Below, in pieces: positions 40,373-50,409 of a DNA stretch of 64,000 nucleotides (the first letter of the stretch is position 1; the number at the start of each line of letters is the position of its first letter). The notes under the pieces are model-generated. The model saw only the letters and a list, made by a program, of their open reading frames with translations, did no database searches and was not told the origin of the DNA. The position numbers and the translations under genes were made by a program. Origin of the DNA: Entamoeba histolytica HM-1:IMSS (Eukaryota; Evosea; Mastigamoebida; Endamoebidae); assembly GCF_000208925.1 (NCBI RefSeq), contig NW_001914912.1, positions 6,079 to 70,078 of the forward strand, read 5' to 3'.

Positions 40373-41539
40373 ATGGTTCAATATTATGAAACATTTGGAG
40401 TCATGTTAGTTGTGATAACTCTAGCATTTATTTTGAAGCTATTTTTTTTTAGAACAGACATTCGAAAAAACAGTCCATTATTAATGAAAGTGTTATTTAA
40501 TTTAGCATTGCCTTGTGTAATATTTAGAAATCTTTATAATAACAAAACATTAGATTTAGATTCATTATATTTGTTTATTGGAGGTATTATTTTTCAGTTA
40601 TGTAGTGGAATAATTTCTATTTTTGTTTTTTGGTTTGTTAAAGACAAAACAATTAAAAAATTATCTATTTTCAATTCTCTTGCATTAAATACTGCATTAT
40701 TTATATTTCCTGTGATGAGCTCTGTTGCTGATGATGGAATTAGTAAAACAATTTTGTTTTGTGTAGCAAATGATTTTTGTTGTTATGCAGTATTAAGACC
40801 ATTATATGCAGTATTAGGAATATCTCAAAATAAAGGAAATGACGCTTTTGAAACAGATGAAAAGAAAAAGAATTTAATTTCTACACAAGAAGAACCAATG
40901 ACTGAAATAAAAATAGATCTTCCTCAATTACCAGAACTTACAAATGAAACACAACAATATAAAATTATTGAACCTAATGAGAATAAAGTGACAACTACTG
41001 CTGAAAACCAAGCTGGTTATTATTCTTTCTTGAAAAAAATATTTAATGAAGAAACTCAAAAAATTATAAAGGAAACATTACGTGCAATTTTTACTTGTGT
41101 TCCATTATATGCATTAGTTTTTGGATATATTTGTGGTTTATCTCATATAAAAGTTCCTCATTTTATAATAGCTTGTATTGATGTTGGGGCTAATGCAAAT
41201 ACATTATTGTCATATACTGTTTTAGGAATATTCTTTGAATGGCATATTCCATTAAAATATCTTTGGCCAAGTGTTCGTGTTGTTTTATATAGAACAATTT
41301 ATGGATTAATTTATGGCTTGACAATATATTTCTCTTGTAAACCATTTATTGGGGATGTAGCCCGTTTTGTTATGTTAGTTTCTCCATTAACTCCACCTCC
41401 TTTAATTGATACAATTTACAGTGTTGAATATAAAGTTAGTCCTGTGGATATCCCAATTCTTATAAACAATTTAAGTATCATTGTCAGTTATGTTGTTATC
41501 CTTTTGTTAATGGTAATACTCAACCCATCTTTTAATTAA
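40373..41539 (+). CDS. Auxin-efflux-carrier-family membrane transporter
   Basis: 388 residues with about nine or ten hydrophobic segments, five before and four or five after a hydrophilic loop (about 165-220). The N-terminal PLLMKVLFNLALPCVIFRNL stretch, with its Leu-Ala-Leu-Pro turn, and the second-half SPLTPPPLIDTIY region are typical of the AEC (membrane transport protein) family, related to plant PIN/PILS and fungal and bacterial members. These carriers move organic anions or other small molecules; a plant hormone is not implied. The location, plasma membrane or ER, cannot be told. The frame is intact and starts at the first ATG. Confidence 0.85.
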   Translation: MVQYYETFGVMLVVITLAFILKLFFFRTDIRKNSPLLMKVLFNLALPCVIFRNLYNNKTLDLDSLYLFIGGIIFQLCSGIISIFVFWFVKDKTIKKLSIFNSLALNTALFIFPVMSSVADDGISKTILFCVANDFCCYAVLRPLYAVLGISQNKGNDAFETDEKKKNLISTQEEPMTEIKIDLPQLPELTNETQQYKIIEPNENKVTTTAENQAGYYSFLKKIFNEETQKIIKETLRAIFTCVPLYALVFGYICGLSHIKVPHFIIACIDVGANANTLLSYTVLGIFFEWHIPLKYLWPSVRVVLYRTIYGLIYGLTIYFSCKPFIGDVARFVMLVSPLTPPPLIDTIYSVEYKVSPVDIPILINNLSIIVSYVVILLLMVILNPSFN

Positions 41540-41704
41540 CTTTCTTGTTTTAGTTTTGTGTTTTTATTAAATATTATTATCTTGTTTATTAATGAAAAAA
41601 ATTGATGTAGAACAAATCAGATTGTTCTGTGAATTTCTTTTCATCTGGTGGAAGTCAGTAAATCAAACTACTTATTAAATGAACTAAATGAAGTTAGTTT
41701 AAAA

Positions 41705-42355
41705 ATGTCATCAATTATTTGCCCATCTTTACTTTCCTGTGACTTTTCTCATATGGCTGATGAAGCCAATGCAGTATTACAAGCTGGTGCAGATGAATTA
41801 CATGTAGATGTTATGGACGGACATTTTGTTCCAAATTTAACTCTTGGAGCACCAATTGTAAAATGTCTTCATAATGCAATTCCAAAAGCATTTCTTGATT
41901 GTCATTTAATGATTGAAAATCCAAAGAGATGGGTTATGGATTATGTTAATGCTGGTGCTTCTCTTGTAACATTCCATATTGAAGCAGTTAGTTCAATTGA
42001 CGAAGCAAAAGAAATTATTGACATGGTTCACAGTAAAGGAGTTAAAGTAGGTATTTCTATTAAACCAAAAACACAAGTTAAAGTAATTGAAGATATTATC
42101 GATAAAGTTGATCGTGTTCTTATTATGACTGTTGAACCTGGATTTGGTGGTCAATCATTTATGCAAGACATGATGCCAAAAGTAAAAGAAGTAAGAGAAA
42201 AATGGCCATTAAAAGATATTCAAGTAGATGGAGGAATCTCAGATAAAACAGTAAGAATTGCAAAAGATGCTGGAGCAACTTCATTTGTAGCAGGTTCTTA
42301 TGTATTCAAAGAGAAAGATTATTCAAAACCAATTCATTTGCTTAAGACTCTTTAA
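41705..42355 (+). CDS. RPE: Ribulose-phosphate 3-epimerase
   Basis: 216 residues from the ATG at 41705; the open frame runs back 57 bases without conservation. The enzyme interconverts ribulose 5-phosphate and xylulose 5-phosphate in the pentose phosphate pathway. TIM-barrel signatures are present: CPSLLSCDF, LHVDVMDGHFVPN (metal-binding His and Asp), FHIEA, TVEPGFGGQSF and VDGGI (Asp catalytic). Length is typical. In Entamoeba, which lacks a transaldolase-based oxidative pathway, it would support pentose interconversion with transketolase; that part is inference. The gene is intact. Confidence 0.96.
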   Translation: MSSIICPSLLSCDFSHMADEANAVLQAGADELHVDVMDGHFVPNLTLGAPIVKCLHNAIPKAFLDCHLMIENPKRWVMDYVNAGASLVTFHIEAVSSIDEAKEIIDMVHSKGVKVGISIKPKTQVKVIEDIIDKVDRVLIMTVEPGFGGQSFMQDMMPKVKEVREKWPLKDIQVDGGISDKTVRIAKDAGATSFVAGSYVFKEKDYSKPIHLLKTL

Positions 42356-42522
42356 AAAATATTGAATTAACGAAGAGATTTTTTTCATAAACCATATTTT
42401 TTTTTTATTTTTTTTTTCTATAACTAAAATAGTTTTGTTTAGACTGTCTTTGAAAGAAAGATTATTGAGGAAGATTAAAAAATAAAAAAAGAAATGAAAA
42501 GTTTATTTAAGTAAAAAAATAA

Positions 42523-42861
42523 TTAAGCAAGGTGAGACTTTAATTCATTAATATGAGCTTCTCTTTCTCTAATTTCTTTTTCTAATTCAGCAACACGTTT
42601 TTCTCTTAAGAAATTAACTGCAAAATCAACAATACTTTTATCAGTAGCAAGTTCACGATATTGTATTTCAAATTCATTATACTGAGAAGCACATCCATAT
42701 TTATTATATTTTTCATTCATTGTCATTCCTGTTTCACTCATTGTTCTTTTAACTAAATCTGAAACATATTCCCAATCATCTTGATTCGTACGTTGACAAT
42801 ATTGAATAGCTTCAAATAATACAAGGAGTTCTGATGTCGTCCATTTAGTAAATGCAGACAT
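42523..42861 (-). CDS. BRD8-like SANT-domain protein
   Basis: 112 residues. The N-terminal 60 form a SANT/Myb-like domain (KWTTSELLVLFEAIQYC, DDWEYVSDLV) followed by YGCASQYNEFEIQY and a coiled-coil helix (REKRVAELEKEIREREAHI). The same order (KWxTxE, KxCASQYxEL, then a helix with RVEELKK) is found at the start of BRD8, a subunit of the Tip60/NuA4 histone acetyltransferase complex. The bromodomain part of BRD8 is missing here, as in some lower eukaryotes. A NuA4 role is inferred. The frame is intact. Eaf-like or MRG-binding relatives are alternatives. Confidence 0.6.
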   Translation of the reverse strand: MSAFTKWTTSELLVLFEAIQYCQRTNQDDWEYVSDLVKRTMSETGMTMNEKYNKYGCASQYNEFEIQYRELATDKSIVDFAVNFLREKRVAELEKEIREREAHINELKSHLA

Positions 42862-43152
42862 TACTTTTAATTTTAAGATCTTTTTGTTTGATTTTTTTCA
42901 TTTGATAGAATGATATAAATAGAGATACAAGTATGTAATATCCGTTTTGTTTATATTTTAAAGACATTAAATTACATTTATTTATGATTCAGAAGAAAGA
43001 TGAGTATGAAAAAAATGTTATAATACTACCAAAATTTAAAAAAGCTATTAAAAATTTATTAATAATTTTCGATTTAAACGATTCCTAATTTTATTTTTTT
43101 TTTTATTGAAAAAACTTAAAAAAAAATAGTTTTAAAGATTTATTTTTTATTT

Positions 43153-44968
43153 ATGGGGAAAGAAACAACCCAAAATTTATGGACATTGTGGATTATTTTA
43201 TGGTCATTTCAATTTCTTGTATTTGCTGTTGTTGTTTGTAGTTTAATTATGCTTGGGTTTCGTTCTGGAACAATGGAAGTAAAAGTAATTAATGTTCAAC
43301 CAATTGAAAGACCAAAACAATGGAGTGTTCCATTAGAAGCACTAACTCCAGTAAAGAATCAATTTTCAAGAGGGACATGTTGGGCTTTTGCTGCTATTGG
43401 ATTTCTTGAAAGTGATTATAGAGCAAATGGAATACGTTCAGGATACCTTTCATCAGATGAAGTTATACAATTTTCTGAACAAGCATATATGTCATTAATT
43501 GTTAATTATTGTTCAAGTCATCGAGAAATTCCGTTATGTAGATATGGAGGAATGCTTGAAAATTCTACAAGTAATTTTAATGTTGATTCATTGTATTATC
43601 TTAGAAATGTAACAACAAAATATATTCTTCCTTATTCAATTTGTCCTTATCAACATCAAAGAGGAATAAATGAAAGTAAATGTATTCCTAAAGATAAAAG
43701 TTTAAATGAATATGTAGAAAATAATCCAATTAAATTTACAATTAGAGATATTGTTACTGTTTATTCTATTTCTGATATAAAAAAATTAATGATGAAAACA
43801 CTTTCTCCTTTAACATATGGTTTAAATACTGAATTTAATACAATGCTTTTTCCTTGTAATAAATATAATTCAATGTATTTATCTGATGAATGTAAATATT
43901 GTAAAACTCCTTGTGGTTCAGGATGTTGTACAAAAATATCATCATCAATGTATCATAAAGATGGTATGATTGATCTCTCAGTTGGAAGTGTACGAAGAGC
44001 TGGACATTCAATGCTTGTAGTTGGATGGAATGATGAATTTCCTGTTGAAAGAAATAGATATTCATCTCCTCCAATATATGCTACAGCATGGAATGCTATT
44101 GACAATAAAGCACAAACGAAATTAACAAAAAATAATATTGAAATACCCGTAGATCGGTGGACAAAAGGTGGACTAATACTAAAAAATAGTTATGGAGAGC
44201 ATGGTCATACATTAGGATATTTTCTTCAAAACCATTCTTTATTAAATGAAGACACAATTTGCCCATTAAGTATTCATCCAAGTAGATATTATCCACTTGA
44301 TGTAGAATGTATTAAAAGAGGAAATAGTTTTATGAATTGTTCAAATGATAAACTACGTAAAGTGAGTGATGGAAAAATATTTTATGGAGCAACAATACTT
44401 AAATGTAAGAATGATTTAGGTAATGATTATGCCAAAAACCTTGGATTTGAAGAATGTGGTACTAATAAAGATTATAGATATGCACTATCTATGGAATGGT
44501 TTAACGTCACTTTTAAACGTGGGGTATGCAAAACTAGAGAGATGGGAGATGGACTTATTGTTTATCTAGCAAGATGGGTAGAAGGTAAAATGAAAGAAAC
44601 AATTACAGAAGTACATACCCAAATTACATCATGGGATTTTATTGCACAACTATTTGAAATGGACACTACAATTAAAAATTCAGAACATTGTGGGTATTAT
44701 TTCCAACCTTATGATACTATTGAATATTTAATTTCAATGTATCAACATGATGGATTTGAATCATATGTTTGTTGTTTCATTCTTTTGTATCTCAAACAAC
44801 TTTTGATTAATGAAAAAATAGGGATTTTCTTATTATGGTATCAAGTGGGAACAAGAATCATATTATAAATCCTCGAAAAGAAAAGGACAATTTACAGAAA
44901 TTAATAAGTCAACTAAGAAATTTGTTACGCCTCAGTTTGATGGTCCTTTTGGTGGTCGTATAAATTAA
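43153..44968 (+). CDS. Membrane-anchored papain-family cysteine protease (CP-C type)
   Basis: Two exons, 43153-44766 and 44822-44968, joined across a 55-bp intron (GTTTGT...TAG), give 586 residues. An N-terminal hydrophobic segment (about 8-37) serves as signal anchor rather than a cleaved signal, and there is no inhibitory pro-region, as known for the Entamoeba CP-C group. The catalytic triad is complete: Gln in KNQF and Cys 76 in GTCWAFA, His 285 in GHSMLVVGW, and Asn 345 in LKNSYGE, with Tyr in place of the usual Trp. Long insertions with many cysteines occur between the Cys and His. Without splicing the product would end in a hydrophobic nonsense tail. Secretory-pathway or surface location with outside catalytic part is expected. 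Its substrate is unknown. Confidence 0.85.
44767..44821 (+). other. Intron in the cysteine protease gene
   Basis: 55 bp, donor GTTTGT, acceptor AAAAATAG, phase 0. Skipping it yields the continuous tail GFSYYGIKWEQE and a terminal DGPFGGRIN. Confidence 0.88.
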
Positions 44969-45110
44969 CATTTTATACAAAGTCAGTGAATTGAATATTT
45001 GTTCGTACAATGAGACACAAGAGTTATTTTTTTTTAAATAAAAACAAATTTATTTCTTTAAAACAAAAATGTTTTTTATTTTTAAAAAATGGAGATAAAA
45101 AGAAGATCTG

Positions 45111-45131
45111 AAAAAAAAAAAAAAAAAAAAA
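45111..45131 (+). repeat. Run of 21 adenines
   Basis: The longest homopolymer in the window, in the leader just before the tetraspanin-like gene. Such runs are prone to length change by slippage. Confidence 0.9.
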
Positions 45132-45191
45132 GATAAAAACTCGAAATTTCTATAATTTTTTTTTTAAATTTTATTTTCATACTGAAGATTA

Positions 45192-45848
45192 ATGAGTTGT
45201 GGAAAAGCTATTGGAATTACTGTCATTAGTTGTTTATTATCAATTCTCATAGCATTTATTGTTGCAGGATTTGTATTAGCATTTGCTATTCCATCATATG
45301 TGTATAGTAAAGATCTTGAAACGTTAACGTCATGTGATACAAAAGGTGTTCTTGAAGGATGGAGATTTTCATATAAATCAGGTTATTATTTTGGGTTACT
45401 AAATATAATTTTTGTTAGTGTGTCTTTTGGGATTGCAGTCTTTTCTTTCATTCCACTTGTTGGGTTATTAGATTTCATTCTTGGGATATTTACAAGTTGT
45501 GGTTCATTAGCGTTCTTTATCATTGGTATCATTGTACTTGCCAAAGGATTATCAGTAAATGTTAATGAATTAGACAATGAAAAAAAATTATGTTTTGAAA
45601 AACAAAATAGATGTTGTTTGGATGTATTTAATTGTTCAGAATGTACATACACAGATGAAACTGGTCAATTACAACAATGTTCAGATGATTGTAATGAAGT
45701 TGCTGTCACTCCAGCAGAACACTCTGTCAAAGTTATTGGGTCTATGCTAATTGTAGGTTCAGGAATGATGGGGTGGTATCTAGTAACAGGTATTTTCACG
45801 TTAGTAGCTGCGTTTGGGTTTTGTGCTTTTTGTTGCGAAGAATTTTAA
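45192..45848 (+). CDS. Tetraspanin-like four-pass membrane protein
   Basis: 218 residues with four hydrophobic segments (about 8-33, 62-80, 86-118, 180-212). A large Cys-rich loop between the third and fourth holds CC at about 138-139, CSEC and CSDDC. This is the tetraspanin layout: a small first loop, a large second loop with a CC-type motif and several disulfides, and short tails. The CCG motif of classical tetraspanins is only partly kept (CCL). Tetraspanins organise membrane microdomains. The family has been described in Entamoeba. A related four-pass family such as claudin-like proteins is possible. Confidence 0.6.
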   Translation: MSCGKAIGITVISCLLSILIAFIVAGFVLAFAIPSYVYSKDLETLTSCDTKGVLEGWRFSYKSGYYFGLLNIIFVSVSFGIAVFSFIPLVGLLDFILGIFTSCGSLAFFIIGIIVLAKGLSVNVNELDNEKKLCFEKQNRCCLDVFNCSECTYTDETGQLQQCSDDCNEVAVTPAEHSVKVIGSMLIVGSGMMGWYLVTGIFTLVAAFGFCAFCCEEF

Positions 45849-46191
45849 TTAAAACTTTTTTTGACAAAAATTAATCAAAGAATGTTAAAATTGTTATTTT
45901 AATTGTTATTTTCATTATCTGCTGATTAGAAAAAATGTATTAATGTAAACATTCTCTACACTTTCACTATAATATATTGTCTTTGTTATCTAAAATAAAA
46001 TTAATTTAAATAATTTATGGATTTACTAATCAATTAAATTAAACTTTCATTATTCATTTTAATGAAGGTTGATGAGAGTCAAAGTTATATATACTCTTTA
46101 TTAATCACTTCTATTATATCAATAACTATTATGAACAAATTTAAATAGAAAATATTAAAATGAAAAAACTTTTTGGAAAATTTCGAAAAAA
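45849..46191. other. Short AT-rich convergent gap
   Basis: About 340 bases between two converging genes. No further gene is seen. Confidence 0.5.
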
Positions 46192-47492
46192 TCAATTTTC
46201 TTTCACAAGTTTATCATTTTCTTCTGCATCGATTTTCTGGTCTAATGGTTCAATGAATGGGATTTTAACCACTCTGTTATAAACCAATGTAGCAAAGAAC
46301 AAAATCACAAATCCAGCAAGTTCTAATAATGACCACCATGAAAGTTTTTCACCATGTCCAGCCCAACAGAATTCTATAATAATCATTACAAGCCAAACAC
46401 ATGCAGTTCTTGCACTTTCAAAGAGAGTTCTGTTAACAGCATTGAAAGCGTTAGTGACCATCATACCATAAGCATTAAGTCCAAGAACAGCAATAGCAAA
46501 GATAATAGTAATAATAATAATTGGTGTACTATGGATTAAACAAACAAAAGAATCGTATGTGTTTTCAAATGAATTGTGTTGCATTGTGCTGTAATCACTA
46601 CCTGGTACGAAATATCCAAATGGACAAGCAATAAAAACAGTTTCTATAAGACCAAAAATACCTTCAAATGCAACAATCTTTAATGGTGGAAGAGTTAAAT
46701 TCTTCATGAAAAATTCTTCAGCAACAATTTGTCCAGCTTGGATAAATTGGGCAATTAAAATCATAAGAATACCCATTGCTGTTTGGAATCCAGTTGTTTC
46801 ATTTAATCCAGTTGATGGTGTACGAATTGCAGATACTCCAACTAACACAAGAGCAATTACACTAATAAATATACCAATCAATTGTCCATATCGTATTTTC
46901 TTTCCAATGAAAATTCTTGAAAGGAATGATGAAAAAATGATCATTGAACCTCTAAGCATTTGGAATACACTAGCTGGGGTATAAATTAAACCAAATGTCA
47001 TAAGAGTTGATGCAATCAAATCAAAGGTTGTTGGAATAAGAATAAGGAATACAGAGGCTTGTTTTTCAGGTATTTTTTCTCCATCTTCTAATTGAGTATA
47101 AGCAGCTTCTTTGTTGGATCTTCTTTTAAATAATTCAATCAACTTTTCAATGAAAAAACATAATGACATTGAAAAGAACATAACAATTGATTGGAAAATA
47201 GGTTTGTCAAATGTGTGAGGAACTCCATTATATCCAACACATTCTACATCTAATTGAAGCTATTTTAATTAATTTCTTTTTTCCCATTTTTTCCTTCTTA
47301 TACAATTCTTTTAAATACCAATTTTGAGATTACTAATCAAATCTAAATGAAAAACTAATAACTTTTATAACCAATTAAGTATAAAAAAAAAAAGAATTAA
47401 CAAACTTTCATTGTAACTGAACTCCCTGTACCAAAAAGAAGCATTCCACACAAAACATGAATTTTATGAAGCAATTCTTTGCTGATCAACAT
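46192..47492 (-). CDS. SLC35F6-like membrane transporter
   Basis: Two exons, 47406-47492 (29 codons) and 46192-47259, joined across a 146-bp intron (GTTTGT...TAG). The 384-residue product has about ten hydrophobic segments of the drug/metabolite transporter (DMT) fold. The exon 1 segment LCGMLLFGTGSSVTMK gives the first membrane helix, which is missing if translation begins at the first ATG of exon 2. The C-terminal half has SVFQMLRGSMIIF, YGQLIGIF and FNAVNRTLFESARTACVW, typical of SLC35F6 (C2orf18) rather than of Golgi nucleotide-sugar carriers. The substrate is unknown. SLC35F6 is reported on lysosomes and mitochondria in animals. Confidence 0.8.
47260..47405 (-). other. Intron in the SLC35F6-like gene
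   Basis: 146 bp, donor GTTTGT, acceptor AAAATAG, phase 0. It links the first-helix exon to the rest of the transporter. Confidence 0.75.
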
Positions 47493-47664
47493 GATATTTG
47501 GATTTATTAGTTCTTACTTTTCCTTTAAGACAGAATTGTGAAAATTTTTTTGTAAAGAGTATTAAATTAGAAACACTGAAAAAAGAAGATTTTAAGTTTT
47601 CGGAAATTTGGTGTTCATTGGAAAAGTCCTAACCAACCAACGAGGATTAGACATTAAGAAATTA

Positions 47665-49200
47665 CTAATTGTTTAATACACCAACAACATAACTTTTCCA
47701 TTCATTTATTGGGATTTTTTTTGAAACTATTTCATCAAATATTTGAATAACTGATTTTTCATATACTTGTTGATGACTTAATTTATATTGAACAACAATA
47801 GTAGCTAATAGCTCGATTTGTTCTTCTTCTTTCATTAAACAAAGCCATTTTTTGTCATTAAATTTATCCACATATGATTTTAATACTTTGCATTGTTCTT
47901 CTATTCTCAAATGACTTTCTTGTAATTCTTTAATTTCTTTTTCCATATCAATACATTCCTTTAATTTCTTTTCTTCTTCATTTCTTATAACAACTCCTTC
48001 TTTTTTTTTGGTATTTAATTTTTCTTGTAATTCTTGAATTTCTTTCATTAAATCATCTTTGTCACTTTGTTTATCATCATTTTGTTGAATTAACTCTTTC
48101 TCTTTCAAAATTCCAATTTCTTTATTGTATTTTAATTCATTTAATTGGTGTTTCATTGTTTCTTCTTTCTTTTGTTCTTCTTGTCTTTTTTTACTCTCTT
48201 CTGCTATTATCTTCTTAAACTCATTTGTTTGTTGGACAAAATAATCTTCTAACCCTTTCATATTTTCAACCATTTGTTCATTTTCTTTGTTTTGTTCTTC
48301 AATACTTATTTCCATTTCTTCAATAGAACTAATTTCTTTATTCATAACAATTCGTTCTTTATAACAAATTGTTTTAATTTCATTTAATACACTTTCAATT
48401 TTTTCTTGTTTATCATTTATATTCTTCAATATCTCCTTAATTCTTAATTCAGTATTATCTCTTCTTTTTTCTACTTCATTTGCATTATCTTTTTGTGTTT
48501 TTTGTGCTTCTTTCATCTCATAAATTCTTTTTCTCTTGGCTTCGTTTTCTTTCTTGATTCTATTAATTTCTTCGTCTAATTTTTGAAGCTCTTTTGTATT
48601 TTCAATATCTTTCTCATTCTCTATTAATCTTTCTTCATGAGAAATAATTAAATTATTTTGATTGGATTCTTCTTGTGTCTCTTTGACTCCAATTTCTTGT
48701 GAAACAATTTTTTCATTAACTTGTTCTTCAGAAAGATTTATTTCAGAATGTTTTTTATCTTCATTAATTATAACTTGTGTATCACTTTTAGTAATTTCTT
48801 CTGACTCTGCTTTTTCTATATTTTGTTGAACTGCTTCATCACGTTTATCACTTTTTTGTTTTGTATTTGGTTTTTTTCCTTTTGGTTTAAGAACATTTTT
48901 ACGGTTTTGCATTTTCATAATTTTTATTTCACTTTCTTTAATATCTTCTTTGATAGATGCAACAACTGAATCAATCTCTTCTTTTTCTTCTGGTTTTTGA
49001 TTGTCTGGATAATCAGTTGTGTATAATTTTTTCTTTTTTGAGGAAGAGACACTTCCTATTTGATTTTTTATTTTATCTGTTTTCTCTGTTAATGCCACTT
49101 CTGAATTATTTATTACTTGGTGTTTACTTGTTCCTTCAGAAATTACCTTTTTTTCAGCTTCAATAACTGAAGCACTTTTTTGTATCTTTCTCTTCTCCAT
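47665..49200 (-). CDS. Long coiled-coil protein
   Basis: 511 residues from the ATG at 49200; the open frame runs 60 bases further as a hydrophobic stretch that may just be 5' filler. Most of residues 160-460 is a continuous Lys/Glu-rich coiled coil with heptad periodicity. The first 150 residues are basic and Ser/Lys-rich, and the last 70 residues are a more folded helical piece. No enzyme motif is visible. It could be a cytoskeletal, tether or spindle component. The composition is like many Entamoeba coiled-coil proteins. Confidence 0.6.
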   Translation of the reverse strand: MEKRKIQKSASVIEAEKKVISEGTSKHQVINNSEVALTEKTDKIKNQIGSVSSSKKKKLYTTDYPDNQKPEEKEEIDSVVASIKEDIKESEIKIMKMQNRKNVLKPKGKKPNTKQKSDKRDEAVQQNIEKAESEEITKSDTQVIINEDKKHSEINLSEEQVNEKIVSQEIGVKETQEESNQNNLIISHEERLIENEKDIENTKELQKLDEEINRIKKENEAKRKRIYEMKEAQKTQKDNANEVEKRRDNTELRIKEILKNINDKQEKIESVLNEIKTICYKERIVMNKEISSIEEMEISIEEQNKENEQMVENMKGLEDYFVQQTNEFKKIIAEESKKRQEEQKKEETMKHQLNELKYNKEIGILKEKELIQQNDDKQSDKDDLMKEIQELQEKLNTKKKEGVVIRNEEEKKLKECIDMEKEIKELQESHLRIEEQCKVLKSYVDKFNDKKWLCLMKEEEQIELLATIVVQYKLSHQQVYEKSVIQIFDEIVSKKIPINEWKSYVVGVLNN

Positions 49201-49320
49201 AAACTTGTTTTTTTCCAGATGTTTTGAAATAGACAAAATTAAAAATGATATAAATAACAAAAATGTGTATTTAAAAACAAAGAGCTATTTTTGAAGAGGA
49301 AAGAAAAAAGAAAGCTCAGT

Positions 49321-50037
49321 TTATTGTGACAAAGACAATTGTTTTTTTAAAATTTCGATTGTTTGTTGTTGTTTAGAAGAAACTTCTTTTAACTTACGAA
49401 GAATACTTTCGAGTTGTTCAATCTTTCCTAATAGAGAGAATTGTTCATCATACTTTGGTTCTTCCATAAAGGATTGTGTCATACATTGACGTTTACTAAG
49501 TTGTCTTGAAGCAAAAGAAGGACTTTGTTTATCCGTAACTATTCCTTTATCAGCAATTGGTGTTGAAGGAAGAGATAAAGGAGAGGAGATAATTGAAATA
49601 GGACGACCTTTAGGGGTATGAATAGGAGATTGCCAAGTAGTTGAAGTATGAAATTGTTCTGAGTATTGAATAGGCGTAGATTTTTTTAAATCAGCTTCAA
49701 GTGAAACAGCGTCAGGTTCTGATCTTTTTCTTTTTACTTTAGAGTCTGATATTTGATCTTTAGAAGGAAGACTTTTATTTATTTCTTTCAACAATTCTAT
49801 GTGTGAACGTGGTAAACTTCGTTTATCTGGTTTTTCTTTTGGTTTTAATTGTTTTTCTTCAAATATTTCTTCCTTCTTAAATTCTTTCTTTTCAATTGGA
49901 ATTTCACAGCTTTTTTCTTCTTTGATGATTCCCATCTCTTTTTGTTTTTGTGTAATTTCTGCAATAAAAAGTTGGTGAGGTGTTTGAGGTGGTATACGAC
50001 ATTCTTTTGCAGTTGTTGTTTTCTTTTTGTAAGACAT
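49321..50037 (-). CDS. Basic protein with C-terminal leucine zipper, unknown
   Basis: 238 residues. The first 130 are Lys/Glu/Pro-rich with a KVKRKRSEPD nuclear-type basic cluster at about residue 103. A Ser/Pro-rich stretch with several SP/TP sites (TPKGRP, SPLSLPSTP) follows. The C-terminal 35 residues are a heptad helix (FSLLGKIEQLESILRKL and on) with Leu/Ile at regular spacing. It may be nuclear and a target of proline-directed kinases. I do not recognise the family. Confidence 0.55.
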   Translation of the reverse strand: MSYKKKTTTAKECRIPPQTPHQLFIAEITQKQKEMGIIKEEKSCEIPIEKKEFKKEEIFEEKQLKPKEKPDKRSLPRSHIELLKEINKSLPSKDQISDSKVKRKRSEPDAVSLEADLKKSTPIQYSEQFHTSTTWQSPIHTPKGRPISIISSPLSLPSTPIADKGIVTDKQSPSFASRQLSKRQCMTQSFMEEPKYDEQFSLLGKIEQLESILRKLKEVSSKQQQTIEILKKQLSLSQ

Positions 50038-50409
50038 TATGATTATAACTTAGATCTTTGTCTAATCTAACGTGAGATTGTAATGTTATTATTTTCAAAA
50101 ACATCTTAACTTTAGAATTTTGTAATATTTCGTTATTTAAAAGCTTATTTTAATAATTTTCATTATAATATATACAAACTATATATATTATTACGTTAAT
50201 AAACTTAATTACAGTATTTGATAGTAAATTTACTTATTTATATTTATTGTAAACTTACATTATATTTCTGTAAGAAAAACTTACATAAAATCTAGAAAGA
50301 ATACATTAAGAATCTGTCTAAATATTATTGATTATTTAACTTAAATAAATAAAAAGTGAAAACCTTAAAGAGAAATTAAATTAAGTCATATCTTGAATAA
50401 AAAAAAGCG
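50038..50409. other. AT-rich divergent spacer
   Basis: No gene or repeat family is seen. It is the promoter region of the tail-anchored gene on the right. Confidence 0.45.
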
